Source: Shimia aestuarii (GTDB taxonomy: Bacteria; Pseudomonadota; Alphaproteobacteria; Rhodobacterales; Rhodobacteraceae). Taken from it: a stretch of DNA of 64,000 nucleotides. The notes under the pieces are model-generated. The model did no database searches. It had not been told where the DNA came from and saw only the letters and a list, made by a program, of their open reading frames with translations. The DNA is taken from the NCBI RefSeq assembly GCF_022814865.1, contig NZ_JAKVRD010000006.1, forward strand, positions 124,001 to 188,000, in the 5' to 3' direction. Below are positions 35,531 to 44,266 of the stretch, piece by piece; position 1 is the first letter of the stretch, and each line of letters opens with the position of its first letter. Made by a program: the position numbers and the translations under genes.

Positions 35531-35571
35531 AGAAAGCGACATGAAGAAGTCGCTTTCTGACGTCATGTCAG
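35531..35571. promoter_or_regulatory. Two adjacent inverted repeats upstream of the methyltransferase gene
   Basis: AGAAAGCGAC (35531-35540) is perfectly complementary to GTCGCTTTCT (35549-35558), with an 8-nt spacer. Overlapping the end of that arm is CTGAC/GTCAG (35557-35561 and 35567-35571). No T-run follows on the minus strand, so this is more likely an operator or leader structure for the methyltransferase gene (start at 35476) than a terminator of sufS. Confidence 0.5.
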
Positions 35572-35596
35572 GCTGAACGCCCGTTTTCTCAGCAAA

Positions 35597-36817
35597 TCAG
35601 GCGAAAAGCTCGTGCGCCAGTTCAAGCGCGTCGATCAGCGTGTCGACCTCTTCGGTCGTGTTGTAGAGGCCGAAAGAGGCGCGGCAGGTGGCCGAAACGC
35701 CCAAGTGATCCATCAGGGGACCGGCGCAATGGTGGCCCGCGCGCACGGCGACGCCCTTCTTGTCAAGAATGGTCGAGATGTCGTGCGGATGCCCTGCCCC
35801 GTCGAGCGTGAAGGAAAAGATCGCCGCCTTGTCAGAGGTCGTCCCCTGCACCTGAAGCCAGTTGAGGCCGGTGAGACGCTGCATGGCATAGTCGCGCAAC
35901 CCCGCCTCATGAGCGGCGATGTTCGCCATCCCGAGATCCATCATGTAGTCGAGCGCGACGCCAAGGCCGATGGTTTGAACGATGCCCGGCGTGCCAGCCT
36001 CGAACATCATTGGCGGGTCGTTATAGACCACGGCGTCCTTGGAGACTTCCTTGATCATGTCGCCACCGCCAAGGAAGGGGCGCATCTCGGCCATGCGCTC
36101 GGATTTGCAATAGATCGCGCCAGAGCCGGAGGGACCATAGAGCTTGTGCCCGGTGATGGCATAGAAATCGCAATCGAGATCCTGCACATCGACGGGCGCG
36201 TGCACCGCGCCTTGCGACCCATCGACGAGGACCGGCACGCCCTTGGCATGGGCGCCTGCGGCAATCGCCTTTACGTCGACCATCGTGCCAAGCACGTTGG
36301 AGCACTGAGTCACGGCGACAAGCTTTGTCTTGGGACCGATGGCGTCGATCACGGCCTGCGGATCAAGCGCACCCGTGGCATCCACGTCGACCCACTTGAG
36401 CACAACGCCTTGACGTTCGCGCAGGAAATGCCAGGGCACGATATTGGCGTGGTGTTCCATCACCGAAAGCACGATCTCATCGCCCGGCTCCATGCGCGGC
36501 ATGGCCCAGCCATAGGCGACCATGTTGATCCCTTCGGTGGTGCCGGAGTTGAGCACGATCTCATCTTCGCTCGCGGCATTGAGAAAGCGCGCGATGGTGC
36601 CGCGCACGGCCTCATATTTGTCGGTCGCAAGGTTCGACAAGTAGTGCAGCCCGCGATGCACATTGGCATATTCGTTGGCATAGGCATTGGTGATCGCGTC
36701 GATCACCACCTGCGGTTTTTGCGCCGAGGCCCCATTGTCGAGATAGACCAAGGGCTTGCCGTTGACCTCACGCGAGAGGATCGGGAAATCGGCGCGGATT
36801 TTCGCGATGTCATACAT
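35597..36817 (-). CDS. sufS: Cysteine desulfurase SufS
   Basis: Supplies sulfur for Fe-S cluster assembly by removing it from cysteine. The 406-residue PLP enzyme shows the group II features: NGKPLVYLDNGASAQKP, VMEHHANIVPW, DGSQGAVHAPVDVQDLDCDFYAITGHKLYGPSG with the PLP lysine, and the active-site cysteine in VRAGHHCAGPLMDHLGVSATCRAS. The ATG at 36817 overlaps the stop of the YIP1-like gene (TGATG). A much longer upstream frame exists but is non-homologous. It is the last gene of the suf operon; no sufE or sufU was seen nearby. Confidence 0.95.
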   Translation of the reverse strand: MYDIAKIRADFPILSREVNGKPLVYLDNGASAQKPQVVIDAITNAYANEYANVHRGLHYLSNLATDKYEAVRGTIARFLNAASEDEIVLNSGTTEGINMVAYGWAMPRMEPGDEIVLSVMEHHANIVPWHFLRERQGVVLKWVDVDATGALDPQAVIDAIGPKTKLVAVTQCSNVLGTMVDVKAIAAGAHAKGVPVLVDGSQGAVHAPVDVQDLDCDFYAITGHKLYGPSGSGAIYCKSERMAEMRPFLGGGDMIKEVSKDAVVYNDPPMMFEAGTPGIVQTIGLGVALDYMMDLGMANIAAHEAGLRDYAMQRLTGLNWLQVQGTTSDKAAIFSFTLDGAGHPHDISTILDKKGVAVRAGHHCAGPLMDHLGVSATCRASFGLYNTTEEVDTLIDALELAHELFA

Positions 36818-37398
36818 CAGTTCACTCCAGTCACCGCCACGCCCAGAAACGAGAGCGTGAGGGAAAGCATCATGACAAGGGCCACCATGGTCAGGATCAC
36901 GTTCATCACCGCCTTGCCGATAGAAGCATAGGCTTGGGCGACGTTGACGAACTGGATCAAGATCCAGATGCCGTAGATTCCCGCCCCGAAGGCCAAAAGC
37001 GCGCCGATGAAGGGGGCAACGAGGCTCAGGACAATCGTCACCACCTGCACCGCGACGCGCATGATCTGAAGCCAAGCGATCATGGCCAGAATGTCGCCAA
37101 AGCGCGCCTTGCCGTCGAGGATACGGCCGCTCCAGTAGAGCGCGACAACAGACATCGCCACGGCAACGAACATCGTCAGGGCAACGCGCCAAGGCACGCT
37201 CAGAAAGACAAAGGGCATGGCGTTGGGCGCCGGGAACATGGCGCTCATGGCAAAGAACAAAAGCGTGTTCAGAACCGTGGCGAGGCCAAGCAGCATCCAG
37301 CCCGTGTTGGGCGCGATATCAAGCGCCACGATGCGCCGCCCGGCCCCGGCCGGGTCAAAGATCGTTTCGCGGAACAGGTTCTTGGCGAAATCCATCAT
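36817..37398 (-). CDS. YIP1-family membrane protein in suf operon
   Basis: A 193-residue integral membrane protein with about five hydrophobic segments from residue 30 on, resembling the YIP1 family. It starts MMDFAKNLFRETIFDPAGAGRRIVALD. Its function in bacteria is unknown. The ATG at 37398 has GGAGAA upstream and overlaps the preceding gene by 4 bp (ATGA). The tight coupling with sufD and sufS on either side suggests co-expression under iron or sulfur control, but no catalytic motif is visible. Confidence 0.78.
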   Translation of the reverse strand: MMDFAKNLFRETIFDPAGAGRRIVALDIAPNTGWMLLGLATVLNTLLFFAMSAMFPAPNAMPFVFLSVPWRVALTMFVAVAMSVVALYWSGRILDGKARFGDILAMIAWLQIMRVAVQVVTIVLSLVAPFIGALLAFGAGIYGIWILIQFVNVAQAYASIGKAVMNVILTMVALVMMLSLTLSFLGVAVTGVN

Positions 37399-37880
37399 GC
37401 CGGCGTTCTCCCTGCTTGTTGAAGCCCTGCGATCCAGAACCATCCGAAGACAAGAATCCAGATCAGACCGACGACGCTCAGCGCGAGTCCCGGCCCGGCA
37501 AACCCCGCCACAAGACCGTTCAGAAGCACGAGCGGCGACGCCGCCAGCAAGGCCCAGAAAAGCGCGATGCGACTGCCATAGCCGCCGCCTTTCCAGCCCA
37601 GAACCCCGAGGATCACCCCAAGGAGCCACGAGAGCGTATAGAAGGCCAAGGGCGCGATGAAGATCCAGCCGAGCAGCGAGCCGCCCAAGAGCGGGTTCAG
37701 CTCTTTGTCTTCAAGGTGCGCAATGCGCGCAAGACGCGGCCAACTCGAGATGAAGAACACCACACAGGCCGCCATGAGGATCACGAGCGCGCGGTCTTCG
37801 CGCGCGCCCGTGGCGAGATGACGTGCCACGACAGGCTGCGGTCCGCGATAGCTGACCGCGATGTCGCGCAGAACCGACAT
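37395..37880 (-). CDS. Small YIP1-like membrane protein in suf operon
   Basis: A 161-residue membrane protein with four hydrophobic segments: VILMAACVVFFISSW, GWIFIAPLAFYTLSWLLGVILGVLGW, IALFWALLAASPLVLLNGLVAGF and ALSVVGLIWILVFGWFWIAGL. It looks like a distant partner of the next gene product. The start ATG at 37880 overlaps the sufD stop (TGATG), and the stop overlaps the next start by 4 bp. No known motif identifies its function. The two membrane genes may form a heteromeric unit. Confidence 0.72.
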   Translation of the reverse strand: MSVLRDIAVSYRGPQPVVARHLATGAREDRALVILMAACVVFFISSWPRLARIAHLEDKELNPLLGGSLLGWIFIAPLAFYTLSWLLGVILGVLGWKGGGYGSRIALFWALLAASPLVLLNGLVAGFAGPGLALSVVGLIWILVFGWFWIAGLQQAGRTPA

Positions 37881-39175
37881 CAGCCCTTGCGCCGCCGCGT
37901 GAGCCACGCATCGAGACGCGACACGATCTCTTCGGCCAGCGCCTCGTCCTCGATTTCCTCGACCGCTTCGGCAAGGAAGGCGAGCGTCAGAAGGTCGGTG
38001 GCGATGCCTTCGGGAAGACCGCGCGAGCGCAGGTAGAACAGCGCCTCATCGTCGATCGCGCCCGAGGTGGAGCCGTGCGAACAGGCCACGTCATCGGCGT
38101 AGATCTCAAGCTCTGGCTTGGCGTAGAACTGGCTATCGTCGTCGAGAAGGAGCGATTGGCTGATCTGGTAGCCGTCGGTGCGCTGGGCCTTGTTCTTGAC
38201 GAGGATCTTGCCCTGGAACACGCCGGTTGCACCGTTGCGAAGCACCTTTTTATAGACCTGACGGCTTTCGCAATTCTCGGCGTCATGGGTGATGAACACC
38301 GTGTCGTCGTGATGGAAATCACCGTCACCAAGACAGGCGCCTGCCACATGGGCCACCGCGTCATCGCCCGTGAGTTCGAGGATCGCTTCGTTGCGCGTCA
38401 TCTGGCCGTTGACCGTCAGGGTGAAGGATTTGAACGTGCTTTCGGCGCCGAGACGACCAAAGATATGCGTCACAGCGCGGCGTTCATGATCGCGACCTTG
38501 GGCGCGCACATGATGAAAGCCTGCCTTGTCGGCCACATCCACCTCAAGCACCTTGTTGAAACGCGCCGCCGCCGGACCATTCTCGAGAAGGGTGAAATCC
38601 GCACCTTCCTCAAGCTTGATCACGTGGTGGAGCATCGCATCAGAAGCCTCTGATTCATGGACATAAATCAGGCTAACAGGGCGCGAGACCTTGCCGGTGA
38701 CGCGGATCACGACACCATCATAGGCAAAGGCGGTGTTGAGCGCCGCGAGCGGGCGTTTGACAGGATCCTGACCGTTGGTTTCAAGCGTGCCATAAAGGTC
38801 TTTGGCCCAGTGAATGTCCTTATCGGCCACGTCGCTCAGGCGTTCGATGGTAAAGCCCTCGCCCTCGAGCGGGTCAGAGAGGTCACTGCTGAAGACGCCA
38901 TCGACAAAGACGACCTTGAGACGATCGACCGTATCGAACACCGGCGCCTCTTCGCCATGATCGAACACCGCCGCCGTGGGGGCTTCGGGTTGGACCAGCG
39001 TGTCGGGACGGGTGTATTTCCAATACTCGTCCCGGCGTCCCGGCAGACCAGCGGCCCGCACGCGCGTCAGAGCGGCTTCGCGCGCTTCGGCAAGCCAAGG
39101 CGCGGACTCGGGAAGGTCAAGCGTCGCAAGGCGCGCTTCGGTGGCGTCCATTTTCTGTTGCGTCACGGCAGCCAT
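37880..39175 (-). CDS. sufD: Fe-S cluster assembly protein SufD
   Basis: Part of the SufBC2D scaffold complex on which Fe-S clusters are built. The 431-residue product has the SufB/SufD beta-helix core, with the C-terminal signature DDVACSHGSTSGAIDDEALFYLRSRGLPEGIATDLLTLAFLAE. The conserved histidine in the ACSHGSTSG motif is present. An alternative GTG lies one codon upstream (39178), giving a 4-bp rather than a 1-bp overlap with sufC. The N-terminus is helical and charged, as in other SufD proteins. Confidence 0.95.
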   Translation of the reverse strand: MAAVTQQKMDATEARLATLDLPESAPWLAEAREAALTRVRAAGLPGRRDEYWKYTRPDTLVQPEAPTAAVFDHGEEAPVFDTVDRLKVVFVDGVFSSDLSDPLEGEGFTIERLSDVADKDIHWAKDLYGTLETNGQDPVKRPLAALNTAFAYDGVVIRVTGKVSRPVSLIYVHESEASDAMLHHVIKLEEGADFTLLENGPAAARFNKVLEVDVADKAGFHHVRAQGRDHERRAVTHIFGRLGAESTFKSFTLTVNGQMTRNEAILELTGDDAVAHVAGACLGDGDFHHDDTVFITHDAENCESRQVYKKVLRNGATGVFQGKILVKNKAQRTDGYQISQSLLLDDDSQFYAKPELEIYADDVACSHGSTSGAIDDEALFYLRSRGLPEGIATDLLTLAFLAEAVEEIEDEALAEEIVSRLDAWLTRRRKG

Positions 39176-39930
39176 CACGCGGTCTCCGCGAGAATGTCGG
39201 CATACCCGTTCTGTTCCACCTCAAGCGCGAGCTCGGGGCCACCGGTTTTGACGATGCGGCCATCGGCCATGATGTGCACAACGTCCGGTTTGATGTGGTC
39301 GAGAAGACGCTGATAGTGGGTGATGACAAGGAAGCCACGGCCCGCATCGCGCAGCGCGTTCACACCTTCGGAGACAAGCTTCATTGCGTCCACGTCGAGG
39401 CCCGAGTCGGTCTCGTCGAGGATGCACATCTTCGGCTCGAGCATCGCCATCTGGAGGATCTCGTTGCGTTTCTTCTCACCGCCGGAAAAGCCGACATTGA
39501 CCGGACGCTTGAGCATCTCGGCGTCAATCTTGAGCGTCTTGGCTTTCTCGCGGATGAGCTTGAGGAAATCGCCGGCGCTGATCTCGTCTTCGCCGCGCGC
39601 CTTGCGTTGCGCGTTCACGGCGGTGCGCAGGAAGGTCATGTTGCCGACGCCGGGAATTTCAACCGGGTATTGGAACGCCAGGAAAAGGCCCGCCGCGGCG
39701 CGCTCTTCCGGCTCCATGTCGAGCAGGTCTTCGCCCTCAAGCGACGCTTCGCCGCCCGTCACCTCATAGCCGTCACGGCCCGAGAGCACATAGGACAGCG
39801 TCGATTTACCCGAGCCATTCGGGCCCATGATCGCATGCACCTTGCCAGCCTCGACTGTGAGGTTGACGCCTTTGAGGATTTGCTTGTCCTCTTCTTCAAG
39901 TTTGACCTTCAGGTCTTTGATCTCAAGCAT
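39175..39930 (-). CDS. sufC: Fe-S cluster assembly ATPase SufC
   Basis: The ABC-type ATPase of the SufBC2D complex. The 251-residue product has Walker A GPNGSGKSTLSYVLSG near residue 35, the SufC-type signature FSGGEKKRNEILQMAMLEP near residue 150, Walker B MCILDETDSGLDVDA and the switch histidine in LVITHYQRLLDHI. It carries no membrane partner, as expected for SufC. The start is preceded by GAAAGG. It is 45 bp downstream of the methyltransferase-like gene and overlaps sufD. Confidence 0.96.
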   Translation of the reverse strand: MLEIKDLKVKLEEEDKQILKGVNLTVEAGKVHAIMGPNGSGKSTLSYVLSGRDGYEVTGGEASLEGEDLLDMEPEERAAAGLFLAFQYPVEIPGVGNMTFLRTAVNAQRKARGEDEISAGDFLKLIREKAKTLKIDAEMLKRPVNVGFSGGEKKRNEILQMAMLEPKMCILDETDSGLDVDAMKLVSEGVNALRDAGRGFLVITHYQRLLDHIKPDVVHIMADGRIVKTGGPELALEVEQNGYADILAETA

Positions 39931-39975
39931 ATTTCTGCCTTTCGCGCGTTTACTGTGCTGCTATCGGAGCAGCCG

Positions 39976-40587
39976 TCAGAAGGATTTCGTATAAAGCGTC
40001 AGGATCTCGGTCAGATCCTTTCGCGGGAGGTCTGTTGGGGTGATGTCAAAACGGGCCATGCGGCCCTTGATTTCTACCGGTTCGAGCCAGCGTTCGACCC
40101 GCGTATACTGTCGCCGACCGACATAATCGTCGAACAAGAGTGTCACGGGCTTCTCGGTCCTGAGCATCGTGGTGACAAAGCACGCAGGCCGGAACCGCCC
40201 ATCCACGAGCACAAGATCCGGGGCCTCGAACCCCTCGAGATCCCAGATACCGTTCGGGTAGCGGTGATACTTGCGCCAAGCGGTTTCATTTTCGGGTTTG
40301 CCCCATTTGCCGACCTTGCCGATATTGGAATAGTGCAACGTCACTGGCGACGTCATGCCCGCATGATCGAAATAACGCTGCATCATGGCACACCAGTGTT
40401 TGCTGGACTCGACCGAAAAGATGCGTTTGCCTTCCATCTCGGAGCCCATAACGGTCGACCCGCCGGAGCCGTATTCAAGGATGACATTCGCGGCCTCATA
40501 GTGGCCACGCACCCAATCGGCAACGTCCTTCGGAAAGGTGAGTTGCGGGCGGTCGATGATCTCGGGGGTGTTATCCTTGGGCGCCAT
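39976..40587 (-). CDS. Class I methyltransferase-like protein in suf operon
   Basis: A 203-residue protein with a Rossmann-type arrangement. The segment NVILEYGSGGSTVMGSEM (near residues 35-52) is in the place of SAM motif I, IFSVESSKHWCAMM (near 56-70) follows as motif II, and PDLVLVDGRFRPACFVTTML is a later strand. The acidic residue ending motif II is Glu in SVESS. The substrate is unknown. The gene ends 1 bp before the YbjQ-like gene's region begins on the transcript and lies 45 bp before sufC. Its presence inside a suf operon is unexplained. It could modify a Suf protein, a tRNA or a small molecule; nothing decides. Confidence 0.68.
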   Translation of the reverse strand: MAPKDNTPEIIDRPQLTFPKDVADWVRGHYEAANVILEYGSGGSTVMGSEMEGKRIFSVESSKHWCAMMQRYFDHAGMTSPVTLHYSNIGKVGKWGKPENETAWRKYHRYPNGIWDLEGFEAPDLVLVDGRFRPACFVTTMLRTEKPVTLLFDDYVGRRQYTRVERWLEPVEIKGRMARFDITPTDLPRKDLTEILTLYTKSF

Positions 40588-40908
40588 CTAGATCTTCTCC
40601 ACGCTCACGGCGGTGCCGCTCGCTGACACCATCAACATGGACTGGCCGACCACCTCATAGTCGAGATCAACACCGACCACGGCATTGGCCCCGGCCGCCG
40701 TGGCGCGCTCTTCAAGCTCACGCAGGGCAGTGTCGCGAGCGTCCTGAAGCTTGCTCTCATAAGCGCCGGAACGACCACCGACAATATCGGTGATCTGGGC
40801 AAACACATCACGGACCACATTGGCCCCCATGATCGCCTCGCCCACAACGATGCCACGGTAGGCGGTGATGGTGTGGCCCTCGATGCTGTTGGTGGTGGTG
40901 ACGATCAT
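40588..40908 (-). CDS. YbjQ family (UPF0145) heavy-metal-binding-domain protein
   Basis: A 106-residue protein matching the YbjQ/UPF0145 family: [54 protein letters not shown], then [32 protein letters not shown]. The fold is a small pentameric alpha/beta assembly with unclear function, sometimes labelled metal-binding. The ATG at 40908 overlaps the small membrane protein gene by 4 bp. A longer upstream frame is non-homologous. Co-expression with suf genes is the only functional hint. Confidence 0.88.
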   Translation of the reverse strand: MIVTTTNSIEGHTITAYRGIVVGEAIMGANVVRDVFAQITDIVGGRSGAYESKLQDARDTALRELEERATAAGANAVVGVDLDYEVVGQSMLMVSASGTAVSVEKI

Positions 40909-41111
40909 TGGCCAAACCCCAGGTAGGTGACGAGCATATGCACCGCCATGGCAAGAAAGCCGACAAGCGCCGCGGTGATGAACACGGAATCCGCCACCAA
41001 CGCCTTGGAGTTGCCGCGTTTCTTGGCAATGGACAGCCCGACAAGCGCGCCGAGCGTCACGCCCGCGCCAATGCCTGCCGATTGCTGCATCAAGTGGTGG
41101 AGGGTTTCCAT
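40905..41111 (-). CDS. Small two-helix membrane protein in suf operon
   Basis: A 68-residue protein beginning [34 protein letters not shown] and ending [27 protein letters not shown], with two hydrophobic helices joined by a basic loop. It lies 30 bp downstream of sufB, and its stop overlaps the YbjQ-like start (ATGA). No family was recognised. The tight coupling on the 3' side supports it as a real gene rather than a chance frame. Confidence 0.68.
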   Translation of the reverse strand: METLHHLMQQSAGIGAGVTLGALVGLSIAKKRGNSKALVADSVFITAALVGFLAMAVHMLVTYLGFGQ

Positions 41112-41141
41112 GATCTTCCTTTCCCACAGGTTGGGGCCCTA

Positions 41142-42665
41142 TTAGCCGACGGACCCTTCGAGCGAGATCGCCACAAGTTGCTGGGCTTCCATGGCGAATT
41201 CCATGGGAAGCGCCTGAAGCACTTCCTTGGCAAAGCCGTTGACGATGAGCGCCACGGCTTCTTCCTCGTCCATGCCCCGCTGGCGGCAGTAGAACATCTG
41301 CTCGTCATCCACCTTGGACGTGGTCGCCTCGTGTTCACAACGCGACGAGTTGTTGCGGATCTCAATATACGGCACCGTGTGCGCCCCGCATTTGTCACCA
41401 ATGAGAAGCGAGTCGCATTGGGTATAGTTGCGGCTTTCCTTGGCCTTGGGGTGCATCGAGACGAGACCGCGATAGGTATTTTGCGACTTACCCGCCGAGA
41501 TGCCCTTAGAGACGATCCGGCTCTTGGTGTTCTTGCCAAGGTGGGTCATCTTGGTGCCGGTATCGGCCTGCTGGTGGTTGTTGGTGATGGCGATCGAGTA
41601 GAACTCGCCCTGGCTCTCGTCACCGCGCAGGATGCAGGACGGGTATTTCCAAGTCACGGCAGAGCCGGTTTCGACCTGCGTCCACATCACCTTGGCCCGA
41701 TCACCGCGGCAATCGGCGCGTTTGGTGACGAAGTTGTAGATACCGCCCTTGCCGTTCTCGTCGCCGGGATACCAGTTCTGAACGGTGGAGTATTTCACCT
41801 CGGCATCTTCCTCGATGATGATTTCCACCACTGCGGCGTGAAGCTGCGAGGTGTCGCGCTGGGGCGCGGTGCAGCCTTCGAGATAGGACACGTAAGAGCC
41901 CTTGTCGGCGATGATGAGCGTGCGCTCGAACTGGCCGGTGTTCTCGGCGTTGATGCGGAAATAGGTCGAAAGCTCCATCGGGCAGCGCACGCCCGGCGGC
42001 ACATAGACGAACGAGCCATCCGAGAACACGGCCGAGTTCAGCGTCGCATAGAAGTTGTCCGACACCGGCACGACCGAGCCGAGGTATTTCTTCACAAGCT
42101 CCGGGTGGTTTTTGATCGCCTCGGAGATCGAGCAAAAGATCACGCCCGCCTCCTGAAGCTCTTTCTGGAAGGTGGTGCCAACCGAGACGGAATCGAACAC
42201 CGCATCGACGGCGACCTTGCGGCCTTCTGCGGGCGCGGCATCGGCGCCTTCGACACCGGCAAGGATCATCTGTTCCTTGAGCGGAATACCAAGCTTTTCA
42301 TAGGTCGCGAGAAGCTTGGGATCGACCTCGTCGAGGGATTTCGGCTTTTCTTCCATGCTCTTGGGACGGGCATAGTAATACTGGTCCTGGAAATCGACCT
42401 CGGGGTAGTCGAGCATCGCCCAGTCCGGCTCTTTGAGCTGCACCCAGCGTTGATAGGCCTGAAGGCGCCATTCGGTCATCCACTCCGGCTCTTCGTTCTT
42501 GTCCGAGATGAGGCGCACGATATCCTCGGTCAGCCCTTTCGGGGCATATTCCATCTCGATCTCGGTTTCCCAGCCGTATTTGTACTTGCCACCGACTTCG
42601 CGCACGGCGTCGACGGTTTCCTGGTCGACCCCTTCCTTGACTTGCGTCTGGTCCATACTGGCCAT
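41142..42665 (-). CDS. sufB: Fe-S cluster assembly protein SufB
   Basis: The cluster-carrying subunit of the SufBC2D scaffold. The 507-residue product has the SufB beta-helix core with [66 protein letters not shown] near the C-terminus. That region includes the conserved cysteine (TQCDS) and the glutamate/histidine segment (CEHEAT) used as ligands. The ATG at 42665 has AGGAG upstream. It is 17 bp from the preceding desulfurase gene. Confidence 0.97.
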   Translation of the reverse strand: MASMDQTQVKEGVDQETVDAVREVGGKYKYGWETEIEMEYAPKGLTEDIVRLISDKNEEPEWMTEWRLQAYQRWVQLKEPDWAMLDYPEVDFQDQYYYARPKSMEEKPKSLDEVDPKLLATYEKLGIPLKEQMILAGVEGADAAPAEGRKVAVDAVFDSVSVGTTFQKELQEAGVIFCSISEAIKNHPELVKKYLGSVVPVSDNFYATLNSAVFSDGSFVYVPPGVRCPMELSTYFRINAENTGQFERTLIIADKGSYVSYLEGCTAPQRDTSQLHAAVVEIIIEEDAEVKYSTVQNWYPGDENGKGGIYNFVTKRADCRGDRAKVMWTQVETGSAVTWKYPSCILRGDESQGEFYSIAITNNHQQADTGTKMTHLGKNTKSRIVSKGISAGKSQNTYRGLVSMHPKAKESRNYTQCDSLLIGDKCGAHTVPYIEIRNNSSRCEHEATTSKVDDEQMFYCRQRGMDEEEAVALIVNGFAKEVLQALPMEFAMEAQQLVAISLEGSVG

Positions 42666-42682
42666 GGTGTTCTCCTGTTCGC

Positions 42683-43723
42683 TTACGCCGCGCGGGCGCG
42701 GTGTTTCCTGAGACGTTCAAGCCAGGCTTCTGCAAAGCCGAGCACGTCCTGTTGCTTCGTCTCGGGGCCAAGCGAGACGCGAATTGCGCCAGCCGCCGTG
42801 GCCTCGTCATATCCCATCGCGCGCAAGACCCGGCTTGCCCGCACTTTTCCGCTGGAACAGGCAGAGCCCGCAGAAATCGCGTAGCCCGCAAGATCCATCT
42901 GCATCACCTGTGTCTCGCCTTTCCAACCCGGAGTCGCGAGGCAGAGCGTGTTCGGCAGGCGCATTGCGCCCTTCCCTACGAAAATGGTGCCATCCGCCTC
43001 GGCTGCAAGGGTGTCTTCCAGCAAATCACGCAAGGATGCAACCTCATCCCAAACCCCATCGGCCAGATCGCGCGCCGCAGCCGTCGCAGCGGCGGCAAAG
43101 CCGGCCGCGCCGAGGATATTCTCGGTGCCTGCACGGCGGCCCATCTCCTGCCCACCGCCCTTGAGCTGGGCCGCGAGATCGGTGCCGCGCTTGACGATGA
43201 GCGCGCCAATCCCCTTGGGACCGCCAATCTTATGCGCCGAGGCGAGCGCCATGGTCGCACCGGACCAGTTAAAGGCCACCGGCAGCTTGCCAAAGCCCTG
43301 CGTCATATCGCTCACGGCAAGGCCCTCGGGCAGGGCTTGCACCACGCCGGTCTCAGAATTGGCAAGTTGCAGCGCGGTCTGGCCCGGATCGGTGACCCGC
43401 ACCTGACCCTGCCCGTCAACGGCAAGATCATCCGTGATCCACGCATCCACCGCATCATGCTCGATCCCGCCGCCATGCAGGCCCCGCCCCGCAAGTGCCA
43501 ATGCCGCCGCCTCGGTCGCGCCGGAGGTAAAGACCACATCCGCCCCGTCCGCACCAAAGGCGGTCGCGAATTCGGCGCGGGCCTTCTCAAGCAGGGCCTT
43601 GGCCGCACGGCCCTCAGCATGAACAGACGACGGATTCCCAACCACATCCATCGCCGCGATCATCGCGGCGCGGGCCTCTGCGCGCAGCGGCGCCGTGGCG
43701 TTATGGTCGAGATAGGTCCGCAT
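42683..43723 (-). CDS. IscS/NifS-type cysteine desulfurase in suf operon
   Basis: A second, group I type desulfurase of 346 residues. It begins [21 protein letters not shown] and shows [31 protein letters not shown], the PLP-lysine segment [20 protein letters not shown] and a short active-site loop [23 protein letters not shown]. IscS proteins usually run to about 400 residues, and this one is trimmed in the middle. It overlaps the iscR stop (TGATG). The operon therefore carries two desulfurases, this one and SufS, which could serve different acceptors. Confidence 0.9.
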   Translation of the reverse strand: MRTYLDHNATAPLRAEARAAMIAAMDVVGNPSSVHAEGRAAKALLEKARAEFATAFGADGADVVFTSGATEAAALALAGRGLHGGGIEHDAVDAWITDDLAVDGQGQVRVTDPGQTALQLANSETGVVQALPEGLAVSDMTQGFGKLPVAFNWSGATMALASAHKIGGPKGIGALIVKRGTDLAAQLKGGGQEMGRRAGTENILGAAGFAAAATAAARDLADGVWDEVASLRDLLEDTLAAEADGTIFVGKGAMRLPNTLCLATPGWKGETQVMQMDLAGYAISAGSACSSGKVRASRVLRAMGYDEATAAGAIRVSLGPETKQQDVLGFAEAWLERLRKHRARAA

Positions 43724-44184
43724 CAATCGGCATCCACCACGGCAAAAATGTTCGGGATCGCCGGGCACGGCGCGAGATCGTTCTCAATCACATCCGACAG
43801 GCGCGTCTGATGCAGGAACACATACACATGCGCCGAAAGCCCTTCCCATAGACGGTTGGCCAGTGATTGCGCGCGCGAGCCGGACGAGCCGCCCGTCGCC
43901 CCTGCGCCGGTATGCAGCGCCGAGACGGTTTCATCGACCGCCGCAAGCACATCAACGATGCGAATTTCCGATGCCGGGCGCGCAAGACGATACCCGCCCC
44001 CTGGGCCGCGCACCGAATCCACAAGCGCGGCACGACGCAATTTTACGAACAACTGTTCAAGATAGGGCAACGAGATGTTCTGGCGTCCGGAAATCTCGGC
44101 CAGCGTCACCAGCTTGTCGCCTTTCTGCAGCGCGATATCGGCCAGCGCAACGACAGCATAACGCCCTTTGGTTGAAAGTTTCAT
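43723..44184 (-). CDS. iscR: Rrf2-family regulator IscR (single-cysteine Rhodobacterales type)
   Basis: The regulator of the Fe-S assembly operon and its first gene. The 153-residue product has a winged helix-turn-helix at the N-terminus (MKLSTKGRYAVVALADIAL ... ISLPYLEQLFVKLRRAALVDSVRGPGGGYRLARP). The three cysteines that bind [2Fe-2S] in E. coli IscR (around residues 92-106) are missing: that loop reads HTGAGATGGSSGSRAQ. The only cysteine is Cys140. A similar situation has been reported for R. sphaeroides IscR, which still binds a cluster. The ATG at 44184 is preferred over an upstream frame that lacks homology. Confidence 0.93.
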   Translation of the reverse strand: MKLSTKGRYAVVALADIALQKGDKLVTLAEISGRQNISLPYLEQLFVKLRRAALVDSVRGPGGGYRLARPASEIRIVDVLAAVDETVSALHTGAGATGGSSGSRAQSLANRLWEGLSAHVYVFLHQTRLSDVIENDLAPCPAIPNIFAVVDAD

Positions 44185-44211
44185 GCGGCACCCCCCGCGA
44201 ATAGATTGACG

Positions 44212-44261
44212 TTGCGCGTCGCAAGGCATACATCGCTTGCACCGCAACCGGTGGAAACCGG
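44212..44261. promoter_or_regulatory. Palindromes in the iscR leader
   Basis: Between the suf promoter and iscR lie TTGCG-CGT-CGCAA (44212-44224) and CCGGT-GGAA-ACCGG (44248-44261). Both are downstream of the -10 in the predicted leader. Either could bind a second regulator, such as IscR for autoregulation, or fold in the RNA. Confidence 0.4.
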
Positions 44262-44266
44262 CCAAG

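Noticed and set aside
36818-37192. Long upstream extension of sufS, and similar extensions of rfbA, rfbB, iscR and the polysaccharide-lyase-like gene
   Set aside because: Each lies inside or antisense to a neighbouring gene, or in an unrelated leader, and lacks homology. In each case a closer ATG fits the family N-terminus.
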